Assembly: GCF_943734655.1 (NCBI RefSeq)
Contig: NC_071355.1
Location: 24,806,768 to 24,870,767, forward strand
Direction of reading: 5' to 3'
Length of the DNA: 64,000 bases
Source of the DNA: Sabethes cyaneus
Lineage: Eukaryota > Arthropoda > Insecta > Diptera > Culicidae
Part shown: positions 1 to 11,207 of the stretch, piece after piece
Layout: every line of letters begins with the position of its first letter
How positions within the stretch are numbered: the stretch's first letter is position 1
Program-made: the position numbers and the translations under genes
Notes under the pieces: model-generated
Databases searched by the model: none
Told to the model about the DNA's origin: nothing
What the model saw: only the letters and a program-made list of their open reading frames with translations

Positions 1-526
1 ACAGAAGTGAAATATTTGGGGGACATGTGTATAATGTGGCACAGGTGGGCAATACGCCCCAGTTCGTTTATTCCCAAACTAGCACAAATTAAAATGCAAA
101 ACTAATGAGAAACTGGCTGTCAACCCAAAAGAAAAATAAATTTGTTTTTTAACAGCTTCCGATGTAATTTTTTGCGTCCGTAATTTTTTCCGTAAGCTTT
201 TTTGTGGTTAAAATCTGTAAATATCCTGTTGTCCTGCGATTCGATTGCGTAAAGTGAAGCTCTAAAGCATTATCTCAGGCGAAAACCCGGCGAGAAACGC
301 TTAGTTTGCTTAATTATTTAATATTGTTCCCGCCATGTCGTATGCGACCAACATTTTTTTTTCATTTTTATATATAATTTATAATTTATTCGTATAATTC
401 ATCGGACATTTTGGGTGTAAATGAATACTTAAAAGTTACTTAATTGTTAGTATTTACATTGTCAAGTGCACGAATTCGTTGGCGGTAAATGCGTGATGGT
501 TCGTCAAAATTAAAAAGGTCAGCAAA
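1..526. other. A/T-rich flank, no gene seen
   Basis: No coding or RNA gene is visible. The stretch lies downstream of the minus-strand LINE relic at 527-1546 and may include its 3' untranslated region. A GGGCAATACGCCCC motif near position 48 resembles others near 1540 and 1723, so this flank may belong to an unnamed repeat. Confidence 0.4.
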
Positions 527-1546
527 TCAGTTGAATTGTCTGATCATGGAAGCGATGGGAGAGTTGGCAGCATATTGCGTTGAATGGGAGTCTTCCTGTA
601 GAATCATTCTGGGTCGTAAAACTCTTGAAGGTGCGTAGAGTCCGATTTGCGATAGGATGTCCGGTGCATCATATTCGCCAGTTAAAAGCTTGCCGACAAA
701 CAACGATTGCGAAACCTGTCTACGTCGACTTAGCGTGCTTAAACCCAACAGACGACAGCGGTCTTTCTACGGTGCTGTACGGTGTTCCCTCCACGGAAGA
801 TGACGAAGTGCATATCGAACAAATTTTCGCTGTACGTTTTCCAGTCTGGCGGATCAGACAGACTCGTGCGGGTTCCAAACGATGCTCGCAAATTCCAGCG
901 TTGACCGTGCAGAGCAATAGAGAACTTTGAAACAGATCGGGTCATTGAATTCACCAGCAATCTTAAATATGAACCCAAGACTACGATTGGACTTGTCAAC
1001 GATGGCAGAAATGTGGGACTTCATGGTGAGTTTCTCGTCAAGTAATACTCCAAGGTCCTTCACCTGTTCTACCCTATTCAATTTTGATCCGGAAATTTCG
1101 TAATCGAACTCTATTGTGCTTCTAGTGCGATGAAAACTGATGACGCAACATTTCTCCACACTCAGTAACAATTGATTCCTTACGCACCAGTCACTAAACA
1201 AGTCCAGAAGCTTCTGCAACATTCTGCAGTCCTCGATTCTTCTGACTTCAAGATAGATTTTCAGATCATCAGCGAAGAAAAGCCTTCCACCTTCATTGAG
1301 TAGTAACGCTGCATCATTTATGTAGATACAGAATAGCAATGGTTCCAAATTGCTACCCTGTGGCACACCAGAATCATTTGTAAACGCGGCAGACCGGCAG
1401 TTGCCAAGTTGTACGAAGAGTTGCCTATCCGTAAGGTAAGTTTCCAAACATCTGCACAATCTTGTGGTACACCCAAGTTTCTCCAACTTGCTTAAAAGAA
1501 TAGTATGATTAATGGTATCAAAAGCGGCCTTCAAATCAGTATAATA
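527..1546 (-). mobile_element. Jockey/CR1-like LINE relic, reverse transcriptase part
   Basis: Minus-strand reading gives the middle and end of a non-LTR reverse transcriptase: TDLKAAFD (motif A), GVPQGSN (motif B), FADDLK (catalytic motif C, F replacing Y) and SVEKC. A further segment in another frame reads VGKLLTGEYDAPDILSQ and YAPSRVLRPR, the C-terminal tail. That tail matches the ending of the copy at 29405-30825 (VGKILFGEVDAPNILQ), so the two are one family. The 5' part (endonuclease and N-terminal RT) is missing and frameshifts split the tail. It is a dead, 5'-truncated copy. Clade assignment rests on motif style only. Confidence 0.85.
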
Positions 1547-2254
1547 TGCCCCACTTGCGACGTTGTAATGTGCCCCATTGCAGATGTGGCTATAAATACA
1601 GATAAATAGATGTAAGTAACAGTCTATTGCCAGTATTAGTCTCAGTTAGTATTGTAGAATAAAAGTGCTAGGAATAATTTATCAAACACGTCTAAATTGC
1701 AAGTAAATTTCAGATTACTTAACAAAGCGGGCAATATGCCTTACCTGCAGTATAATCTGTCCCATGCAGAAAAGAAAAGCTATCCCGGGAGACCGACACG
1801 AGGTTCAATTTATATGAAAATACAATATTATGACAATATCTAAGAAAGTTTAACTTTCTACAAAATAGAGTAGGCATATCAATTGCACAAATACTTAAAA
1901 CACAACGTGGAGCGTAATATACTGCATAGACGAGAAACCCAAATTTTAGACACCGTTTTGAAATAATTCGTAGCATTTTTATTCTGTAAACAGTTGCAAT
2001 TGGTTTTCAACTCAAAAATCAACATATATACGTAGTTATGACATTGATCTTGGGAAGCCCTTTTGAAATATATCCATTTATTCTTAAGGGGGGCACATTA
2101 TACTACATCCCAAGTAGCACACTTTAGGTCCATTTAGTTGAAACAGCCGAATTACGACTAAAATTAGTCATAATTCGGTTACCACAACTACTTTGTAACA
2201 ACCGTGTCAGTAGAGATTACCTTGCACATGTTCACTCATTTGCCAGCCTATCTC
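1547..2254. other. Intergenic, repeat-like motifs, no gene
   Basis: No gene is seen. Scattered ATATGCCCC/GGGGCACAT motifs (about 1545, 1573, 1728, 2092) suggest decayed repeat DNA. Near 2109 the motif CCCAAGTAGCAC also occurs inverted near 24635, so it is dispersed. A short palindrome centred near 2160 (GAATTACGACTAAAATTAGT and complement) is visible. Confidence 0.35.
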
Positions 2255-2330
2255 AAATAGCAAGTAAGACCGTATAACAAAGGTTGCTTTCACCACTAGG
2301 TGGATTAAATCAGGTTTTTTTTTAATGTGA
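2255..2330 (+). repeat. Short dispersed repeat (ATAACAAAGGTT type)
   Basis: The stretch holding GACCGTATAACAAAGGTT and CACCACTAGGTGGATTAAAT recurs at 26221-26272 in the same orientation and at 32084-32150 inverted. Three copies in one window mark it as a small dispersed repeat, perhaps the end of a MITE. Confidence 0.6.
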
Positions 2331-3257
2331 TGCGGTTTAAAAACGACCACATAAACCTACTGAAACTCAATAAAATAAACAAATTTCATTAAATTGAATT
2401 GTGTTTTAATAAGTAAACATATTAGATTTTTGGTGATTTTTTTAGAAAACTGTAAACAACGTATATGTAACCAAACCTGAAAATGACCTAATCATTTTAT
2501 TTTGGCCGTTTTTCTAGCTCGTTTCAAAGAGATGAGTTACACTTGGTAACATACATCGTAGAGTACATTCACTATGACTATTCTTGTCATTATTCGTCTT
2601 CAAATATTTTCATTGCCCTTTCGCATTTGTTATCGCGCGCATGGGCGACTTTTTGAAGTTGCCTATTTGTTTACCACTTTTCTTGTGTGCTGTGATCAGT
2701 GTTTTATATAATATTGTAGATATTCAATTTGAGGTTTTAAGGATCGGACGTTGATAAATTCGGGTACATATAATCGCGAGCTGATGTAAACTGGGCAAAC
2801 ATTTTGTTTCTATCATTTATTCACTTATACTCAATAAAATACATCGATTGCATTAAATAAGAGAGAAATGTGTCGCGTGCCTGAGTTATTTTCTTTATGT
2901 CAAATGTCCACCTGCTAAAATTATTTATATAACACCTTATTGACTAAGTATAGATAAGATAGAGACACCCCCTCAAATTCAATCTCAATTTTGTCATTAT
3001 CAAGAATATAGACATTGTCGACGATTTAGTGTAGGCCGATGGTTCATCTGTCGCCGATAATAACCTGAAGTTCAGATTATCCGCAAACAAATGACATTGC
3101 AAATACGGTTTACATTACGATTAAACATTGTGCTCCGTAACCACCGCATGGCTGAAATTATTGACTATGCCAATATAAACAACCTATGCTCTGTGATAAG
3201 ACACAACACTGAAAGAACACGCGAACATTGCTCGAGCGGACAGCAATCATCGTCATT
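2331..3257. other. A/T-rich intergenic stretch, no gene seen
   Basis: I see no convincing coding exon or RNA gene. Short open frames have no recognisable content. The right part lies just beyond the 3' end of the minus-strand aminomethyltransferase gene and may include its 3' UTR. Confidence 0.4.
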
Positions 3258-3263
3258 CATTTA
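3258..3263 (-). terminator. Candidate poly(A) signal of aminomethyltransferase
   Basis: On the minus strand AATAAA overlaps the TAA stop codon of the gene (the reading is AAA TAA ATG). If used, the 3' UTR would be only some 15-30 nt. This is motif-based only. Confidence 0.4.
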
Positions 3264-4631
3264 TTTCGGCTGCTGATAGTAGTGTGTTGCTACGAATGGC
3301 ATTTTGGCAACGTGACTGTGGTAGTACTTGTCCCGTACTTTCAGCAGCACTTCCGTGCCCACTTTTTTCGACACTTCCTGGATGTAGCCCATGGCAATGT
3401 TTTGCTGCAGACACGGGCTCGGGCAGCCGCTGGTAATTTCACCGATCTTGCGGTGCTCGTTGTCGCATACTTCCACGTGTTGCCGGGCTGGAGCCGATCC
3501 GGGTGACATGCTGAAACCCACCCGGCGGCGAGTGACACCATTTTTGATTTGTTTCAGTATAATGTCGGAACCAGGGAAGTTATTTTCCGCCCGCCTTTGT
3601 TTCGCCACTAGCCAGAGCAGGCCAGCCTCGACCGGAGTGGTCGACTCGTCGATATCGTTTCCGTACAGGCAAAGTCCTGCTTCCATTCGTAGTGAGTCCC
3701 GAGCACCGAGACCGGCTAGCTTCAGTTTGCCGACTTTTGATTCCAGTAATGCGGAAGCGATTTCCGATGCCTTGCTAGAGGGAACTGAGATTTCGACGCC
3801 ATCCTCGCCGGTGTAACCGCAGCGGGTAATTCGGCATTTTTCTACTCCGGCAATTTGGTCGCTTATGGTGTTCATGAAGAACAAACGGGACAGGTCTGTG
3901 GTGCATAGCTTTTGGAGGACAGAAATCGCACTCGGTCCTTGAATGGCCAGTAGCGATTGTTCATCGCTTGGTAGGAATGTCACTGAAACATCTTTGCCTT
4001 TTGCTTTGAATGACGCCTAAAACAGAAAATAGCAAAATTAATCAAAGCTTTTTAGAGGCGTTTTAGTTGACATACCACTGCATCGGTCATTACGGCCATA
4101 TCGGACTCTTTGCGGGAAGCATTGGACACCACGTAAAGTGTATCGTCCGAGACTCGGTTCACGATCAAATCATCCAATATGCCACCCTTATCGTTGGTAA
4201 ACACAGTTAATGTTCCGGTTCCATTCTTGAGACCTTTGATATCAGCAGTGCAAACCGATTCAAAGCAGTTTACCACATCTTTTCCTGTGAGAAAAAACAA
4301 CAATTTAAAAATTTTCAAAAACTCTTATCAACAACAAACCTCTTAAGTACGTCTGAAGCATGTGAGACACGTCGAAGATGGAACCATATTCGCGGGTATA
4401 GAGATGTGATTTGATGATACTTTGGTCACTGTACTGAACCGGCAGCCAATAGCCTGCAAAATCCACCAACTTTCCTCCGTGGCTCTGATGAAAGTCGTAG
4501 AGTGCCGTTTTCTGAGGTTCCTTTCCACCGCCCGGTGATGCCGCTTGCGCTGAAGCCGACACAGACAGAGTGCGAGCCGCCTTTCGAAGGCCATCCCGTC
4601 GGGAAGCATTCCGTACCAAAACTGACAGCAT
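3261..4631 (-). CDS. AMT: Aminomethyltransferase, mitochondrial (glycine cleavage system T-protein)
   Basis: The T-protein transfers the aminomethyl intermediate from lipoylated H-protein to tetrahydrofolate, releasing ammonia and 5,10-methylene-THF, in the mitochondrial matrix. Exons on the minus strand are 4340-4631, 4076-4284 and 3261-4016. All introns are GT-AG and the joined frame is open for 418 codons plus TAA, the usual family length. The N-terminus (MLSVLVRNASRRDGLRKAAR) is basic and serine-rich, typical of a mitochondrial presequence. Family motifs follow: TALYDFHQSHGGKLVDFAGY, YGSIFDVSHM, GGILDDLIV, LYVVSNA, ALQGP-like AIQGPSA, CGYTGEDGVEISV and a C-terminal GYVxx-like GYIQEVSK. 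The start was taken at 4631 because it begins the presequence; an upstream TTG-started frame is unlikely. No frameshift or stop breaks it. It is the only metabolic gene in the window. Confidence 0.96.
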
Positions 4632-5959
4632 TTTCAATTCGCAAGCTTCCCGCACTCTAGAACCGCAGAAGACAATCGATGTGATCACTCTCACTTTCGA
4701 GCGAACACTGGATTGACGAATAGTCGAGCCCAAACGACTCTTAGTGCTCGAACGAACGGAGGCAATCCGCTTATCAACACCAACCGATGATTACAACGGT
4801 TCTCTAGTGTGCCGGGGTCACCGAAGGCCACCTTCGATAGGAAGAAGCGAAACACTACGGAGGAATCAAAAATAGCACCGTATTTACACACCGCTCGGGA
4901 AGCGTTGATCGCAAAACTGGTGTACGTCGTAGGACAGCTGCTAGCGTTGCGGTGATGGATCGATTGTTTACCTACGCCATTGTAAAGACAAAAACAAATG
5001 GGAACCAGCGTTTAGCTTGCTGTAGAGGTAGGTATACATTCGAGGTTTGGGTTAATCCATGTGTGTTTGTCACAGTTTTCGGTTGTTGTACCTGAAAGAC
5101 TAGTGAATGCAAACTCATATATAATTCATGAGTAAATTTATGTTCAACCAGCTATTTGAATTGAATGAATGACTCCATCGGAATACACTTCTAGGTATAT
5201 TTGTACTGAGGTGATAAATAGTACGAAGCATAAACTAATTGCTTCAGTAATCAATCGATATGTAATCTATGAAACGATTGGATTAGGATGGAATGGCAAT
5301 TGCAATCTATGGTAAAAATAATAGGTATGATGGCAAAAGCGCTCATTCTCTTGCTATCTTTATGAGCAATTAGTGTGCCTTCCTAGCTCGCAGTAACACA
5401 AAAAGTATGTAGGTCTGTGCCTGCGGGCGACAAAGAGGGGCTCAGGTAGAACTACAACTGCAGGTACAATTGAACCATGCTTGACATTTTGCAAATTTTC
5501 TGCAGTTTATTACAAATTTATAATTTATTGTATTGTAATAACTGCCTTGAAATATTCATTTTGTTAGATGAAGTCAGGTTTAATTTTTCAGATGTTTGTA
5601 CTCTGTATATTTACTCATATTATACTTATATTAGAGTTTGTAGCCCTACTAAGAGCTAAACTACCAGATCACAATCACACATCCTTTTGTGATTGGTGAA
5701 GATATCGAATTTTGAAGATTTGTAGCACTAATCAACTTTAGGTACTACCTACTGGTTTGAAATTGGCGTGCAGTTGGCTTAAAGAGCTTGCCCTAAACAT
5801 AAAATATTTGTCATTGAAAGCTCGATTTTCGGTTAAAAAGGAAACAACAATGAATCGATCTTTTACAATACCGATTCGCATTCATCAATTTCTTTTTTTG
5901 AAAATGCATAAGGTGTCGTGGGGCATGTGTGACCTAAAAATTGTCTATTTAGGGTTTAT
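4632..5959. other. Upstream region of aminomethyltransferase, otherwise no gene
   Basis: The first 300-400 bases upstream of the start codon are less A/T-rich than the flanks and probably contain the promoter and 5' UTR, but I recognise no TATA box or initiator with confidence. The rest is A/T-rich, with only short unrecognisable frames. Position 5960 begins the target-site duplication of the nested transposon block. Confidence 0.4.
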
Positions 5960-5984
5960 TTGACTGTATAAGGTAGGTACGGTG

Positions 5985-8617
5985 CACAGTGGGACGGATT
6001 CAAAAGAAGACGAACATCGATATTTGTGACGAAACTATTAAAGATATCAACTTACCGTCTTCTGCGATGTTTCTTTGATTTGTGAGAACTTTCTAATTGT
6101 ATTAGAAAATTAGGCATTAAGAGGATAACACAACAGATAGAAAAAATAACTTTTTCGTTTCAAGCTTAACGTCTTCGATTGGTAAGAAACATTTGTTGGC
6201 AATATTGTTTTGAGCAACTTCGCTGAACAAAGAAAGTAGCTATCTCTTAAGGGAAAAAAAGTTACGGAACAGAACTAGCGGGTACCCCCTTAATATTGGT
6301 TTTTTCGAAAAGCTCTTTTATTTCAACTTCCATAAACAGAAAATGTTCTGAAAAGTTGTAGACATTGCTAATTTGCATATTTTTGTAGAATATGCGGAAA
6401 CTCTACAATCGCTGGGTTTCAAGTTGCTTAAATTTTTGGTTTATTTAGTGCAAACTTTGAGGGGGTGCTTCTTGAGTAGTAGCAGAATGTAGCAGCTGAC
6501 TTATAATATTTTCGCAACATCCACTCTTCATGTATAAGAATAAGTATAAACGACAGTGGGATCTCATGGGCCATATGAGTAAACTGCATTTAAGTTTATA
6601 AGTCTTACAGCACAAAAAAAACCTTTTAAGTCGTACGAATCTCATCGTACGAATCTCACCTTAAATTAGATGATTTATTTTACTTAACATGGCTTATATG
6701 CACATAAACATAAAAACAAAGTTAAGCATGAATACCATAGCCAGGGTAACAAGTAAAATAAAGCCTAGGAGCTATTTTCGAAAGTTGGCCTTTTGGTTTT
6801 TTATTACGACAGACTTCACAGCCAATTGTATGAATACAGGACAATTGTAGACATTTTTTTTTTTTTGTATGCCAGAAGGGCATTGGGTTAAAAGGCCACT
6901 GCGACAGTCTTAATGATCGTCTTTTGTGGCAGGCCCCGATTGCTGTACACAGTTTACGGATCGCTCATACCCATTGATGGAGTTGAGCGGAATAGTTGTA
7001 ATCCTGTGCCCCAATTCGGTACTACATGGTTTATAAAGCCAATGACCGTTTTGGGATTTAGGCTCCATACCTGATATGGAGTAAGAAGGAAACTTCCTAA
7101 GAAGTTGTGCCTTGATAATGCAAGAGCTCCGCAATAGCAGAGCAGATGCGCTGAACTTTCAGGTTCAGAGTTACAAAAGCGGCAGGTGTCAGATGATACC
7201 TTGCCGATATTCTTTAAATGATAAAGAGCGGGGCTGTGTCCTGTTAGGAGTCCCGTGATCGTGCGTAGTTCACTACGAGTTAAATGGAGTAGTTTTTTAG
7301 CTACTGCAGGGTTTGGGTAGATAAACTGTTTAGCTTGTCTACAACCCTGTGTTTGATTCCAACGGGATGCTATTTCTAGCTTTTCCCATGTCATCAGTTC
7401 GCCTTTCACGGCGGATGTGGAGGTGCCCAGAAACGGTTCAGGACCAATAAATTGCTGAGCTGATCCTTGTCTTGCTAGGTTGTCAGCAAATTCATTGCCC
7501 TCGATTCCGCAGTGACCGGGCACCCAAAGTAATAAAACTTTGTTTTGGCGGGAGAGTTCCCTCAATGCTGTGCTGCACTCCCAAACTAGTTTGGACACGC
7601 ATTTGGCGGACTTGAGAGCCAGTAGTGCTGCTTGGCTGTCCGTGAAGATACCGATTTTCGCATGCCTGTACTTTCGTTTCAAGCATTGTATTGTAGACAT
7701 AGTGCTGGGATCCTATCGCAGCATCTCCCAGTAGAGATTCGAACAGATGACACTGGGAAAAAATCTTTTTACAATTCTAATGAATTCTTGGCTTTGAAAG
7801 ATGATAACTCTTGAACGCACGGTCAGAATGTTGTAATCTTGTCTCCAAATTGTCAAGAATTCTGTTGTAAACAAACATTTTATATTGTTCATTCAAAACA
7901 AATTTCATATGTTGCTCTGAGGATCTGGGTCCACTGGCGGTCTTTTTAGTTGTAGAGTTAAATCTTCAAAACCGAAAAACTTAAATGCTGTTTACTCATA
8001 TTGCCCATGAGTACCCACTTCCATTTATACTTATTCTTATGCATGAAGAGTAGATGGTGCAAAAACATTATAAGTTAGCTGCTACATTGTGCTACTGACC
8101 AAGAAACACCCCCTTAAAATTTGCACTAAATAAATCAAAAAATTTAAACAACTTGAAAACCAGCAATAGTAGAGTTCCCACAAACCGCCGATCACAAGAA
8201 GCAAACAATATTCTACAAAAATATGCAAATTAGTACTGTCTACAACTTTTCAGAACAATTCATGTTTATTGGAGTTATAACAAAAGAGCTTTTCGAGAAA
8301 AACCAATATTAAGGGGGTACCCGCTAGTTCTGTTCCGTAACTTTTTTTCCCTTAAGAGATAGCTACTTTCTTTGTTCAGCGAAGTTGCTCAAAATAATAT
8401 TATCAACAAACGTTTCTCACCAATTGAAGACGTTAAGCTTGAAACTAAAAAATTATTTTTTCTATCTGTTACGTTATCCCCTTAAGCCCTAATGTTCCAA
8501 TACAATTAGAAATTTCTCATAAATCAAAGAAACATCGCAGAAGACAGTAAGTTGATATCTTTAATAGTTTCGTCACAAATATCGATGTCCGTCTTCTTTT
8601 GAATCCGTCCCACTGTG
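5985..8617. mobile_element. Long-inverted-repeat DNA transposon, Transib-like ends, nested in the RTE
   Basis: Inverted arms of about 620-640 bp (left about 5985-6605, right about 7975-8617) are near-complementary along their length. The extreme ends are CACAGTGGGACGGATTC and its complement. The element sits exactly between two copies of CGGTG (5980-5984 and 8618-8622), a 5-bp target duplication. Ends starting CACAGTG with 5-bp duplications are the hallmark of the Transib superfamily, whose transposase is related to RAG1; CACAGTG is also the recombination-signal heptamer. No transposase frame is visible: the interior holds a LINE fragment (6850-7735) and about 500 bp of unassigned DNA, so it is non-autonomous. 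The superfamily is inferred from the termini. Confidence 0.75.
6850..7735 (-). mobile_element. RNase H LINE fragment (I/Loner/Outcast-like), nested in the Transib-like element
   Basis: A 248-codon minus-strand frame reads as an RNase H domain and C-terminal cysteine cluster: IFTDSQAALLAL (catalytic D), WVPGHCGIEGNEFADNLAR (catalytic D and the GH..I.GNE.AD motif), then LTRSELRTITGLLTGH and CRFCNSEPESSAHLLCYC. These are the end of ORF2 of RNase H-bearing non-LTR elements. The reverse transcriptase is missing, so it is 5'-truncated near 7735. The 3' side, with a T-rich run at about 6857, is probably its 3' UTR. It lies between the two arms of the surrounding transposon. Confidence 0.85.
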
Positions 8618-10477
8618 CGGTGGTGGTAGGTGGTAGTAGGCACGACGCGTAGAAGACAGCGTAACAGCTGGTTTGATGCCGAATGCCAGAGAGTGGCAGA
8701 TGAAAAGAACCAGGCCAGGAGTCGCATGCTCACTGCGGCAACGCGTTAAAACAGAGAGAGGTAAAGAGAGACTAGAGCTGCGGAAAGAAGAATCCGTCGT
8801 CTAAAGAAACGCGAGTACGAGGAGCACGTGCTCGCTGGCGCAGAGGTGCGATGCGCCAGCAACGACACACGGAGTTTCTATAAAACAGTGAGATGCAGGA
8901 ATGATAATGCACTTTGATGTGCAATGATAGTGTTGGCAACCTGCTTACCGACAAAATGGCGGTAGCAGCCAGGTGGAAGGAGCACTTTCAGACTCTGTTG
9001 AATGGACAGGTGAATGCGGTGATAAGTAGGAACAGGATGGGAATTGTAAGCGATGGTCATGCTGTGGTGCCACCAACACAGGAGGAGGTTAAAAAGGCAA
9101 TCAGTGAGCTGAAAAACGGTAAGGCTGCTGGGAAGGACGGTATCCCGGCTGAACTTCTAAAAGCGGAGAGCGAGTGGCTGTACGAATCGATCATTGTCAG
9201 GATCTGGGAGGAAGAACAAATGCCGGAGGAGTGGTTGGATGGCCTCATTTGCCCAATTTTCAAAAAGGGACATCGACTGGAGTGAAAAAACTATCGAGGA
9301 ATTACATTGCTCAATTCTGCATACAAGGTGTTTTCCCGTATCCTGTTCTGCAGACTGAGACCGTTAGCGGAGTCCTTCGTCGGCGAGTTCTCGTAAGGGT
9401 CGCTCGACGACGGATCAGATGTTTACCCTGCGTCAGTTGCTAGACAAGTTCCGGGAGTACAACTTGCAGGCACACCATCTGTTTGTGGACTTTAAAGCGG
9501 CATACGATTCAGTTAAACGAAATGAGCTGTGGCAGATAATGTTAGAACATGGTTTTCTGACGAATTTAGTTACGCTGATTCGTGCGACGCTGGACGGATC
9601 CAAATCATGCGTTAGAATAGCGAGTGAGACCTCAGCTGCCTTCGTGACGTTGGATGGACTGAAGCAAGGGGATGCACTCTCTAACCTGCTATTCAACGTT
9701 GGAAGGTGCATTACGTAGAAAGGAATGGAACTATCACCACGAAATCTTACATGCTTCTTGGTTTTGCGGATGACGTCGAGCAGTGGAAGTGGCCTTCAGG
9801 CCTTTTAAAAGGGAAGCGGCGAGATTGGAACTTACCATTAACTCCGCCAAAACGAAGTACATGGTTGTTGGTAGGGAACGTGGGAGCCCAAGTGGTGTTG
9901 GTGCCGAGGTGGAGTTAGACGGGCAACGATATGAAGTAGTGTAGGAATTTATATATCTTGGTACACTCGTGACATGTGACAACGATGTAAGCCGCAAAGT
10001 GAAACGACGAGTTGCAACCGCGAAACGGGCTTTCTACGGATTACGTAGCCAGCTGAAGTTCCGTAGTTTGTAAATTCGATCAAAACTGGTGCTCTATAGA
10101 ACACTAATCCTCCCGGTGGCCCTTTACGGACACGAATCATGGACGCTAAAGGAAGCTGATCGGCGAGTGCTAGGGGTTTTTGAGCGTAAAATTGTGCGAT
10201 CTATACTTGGTGGCAGACGCATGAATCACGAGCTGTACCAAGTACACAAATATGTTGATATAGTGAAGGTAGTGCAATGTGGCATGCTGCGGTGGGCTGG
10301 ACACGTGGCAAGAATGCCCGAAGAAAGAGTAGCCAAAACTATTTTCAACAGAGAACCAGGAAGATGCCGTAAACTTCGACGTAGACTGCGCACCCGGTGG
10401 GTGCCTGCTGCTCATTAGATCGGCGCAGGATCGGTAACGGACCGTTGCCACTAAAGTAAAGTAAGTTGACTGTATAA

Positions 10478-11207
10478 TCTTCACCTATGTTTATTTTTAA
10501 ATTTTTACAGCACAGACACTCTTCAGTAGCATCATTTCGAGAGCTTAAATACAAAAAAGGACAGTCGATTTACATGAAATAAATTTAACGAAAATTTTTA
10601 AAATCATGAAACTTTCATAAGAAATGTTTACGCGATCACAACCATAACGCTTTTTTGCTCGCTTCTATTTCATTTTTTTCATTTCGCGGTGATAAACTGA
10701 CTGATGAAATTAGGTGCCGGTCTTACCCCCATACTGATTTCCAGTGTTACAAGCCCGCATTCGTGGGATCTAATTTTATCACACGTGCTTTTCAGTTCTA
10801 ACGAACACGCTGGCATGAGTATCTCCTTCGGACTTTCGCTCTTATTTTTTCATGCACTGTGACAAGTTTTTGCGAGCATGTATTTGGCTATCGGCTACGG
10901 TGGCCGCTCTCGCTCGTCATTGTTATCCAAGTAGCTGAGATCGATCAAAAAAGAAAAAAATGCAAAATATGTATCCATATATCCTAGTATGCCGCTAGTC
11001 CACACTGACTGTTGGCTTTTCACGAGTTGTTAGCTTTGTGAGCGGGCTGTGAAGAAAGACATTTCGAGGCTTTGTGCATAGCCAGTAAGTAGATAGCTTA
11101 TACTCGTTCGCCTGAGACTGGGCATACTTTACTTCTCGCTCGATTTGCAACTTTGCCTATTTCACCCGCCAAGTTTTAGGTGCCGTCTATTATACGCAAT
11201 CAGTTTT
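10478..11207. other. Dispersed repeat, no gene
   Basis: No coding gene is seen. The part from about 10795 to 10920 (holding ATCTCCTTCGGACTTTCGCT) is an inverted match to about 31290-31420, so this is dispersed repeat DNA. Confidence 0.5.

Larger units (their letters stand above)
5972..10465 (+). mobile_element. RTE-type LINE, 5'-truncated, split by a nested transposon
   Basis: The LINE is flanked by a perfect 12-bp direct repeat TTGACTGTATAA (5960-5971 and 10466-10477), its target-site duplication. Its 3' end has a short TAAAG-rich tail. LINE sequence occupies 5972-5984 and resumes at 8618 after the nested element. Plus-strand motifs across several frames: SWFDAECQ, KNGKAAGKDGIPAELLK, WLDGLICPIFKKG, FVDFKAAYDSVKRNELWQIM (motif A), LKQGDALSNLLFN (motif B), LLGFADDVE (motif C), GHESWTL, LRWAGHVARM. 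Frameshifts and stops make it inactive. The order and the WAGHVARM tail fit RTE-clade elements known from mosquitoes; the clade is inferred from motifs. Confidence 0.85.

Noticed and set aside
3228..3816. Plus-strand frames over the aminomethyltransferase gene
   Set aside because: Antisense shadows of a well-supported spliced gene.
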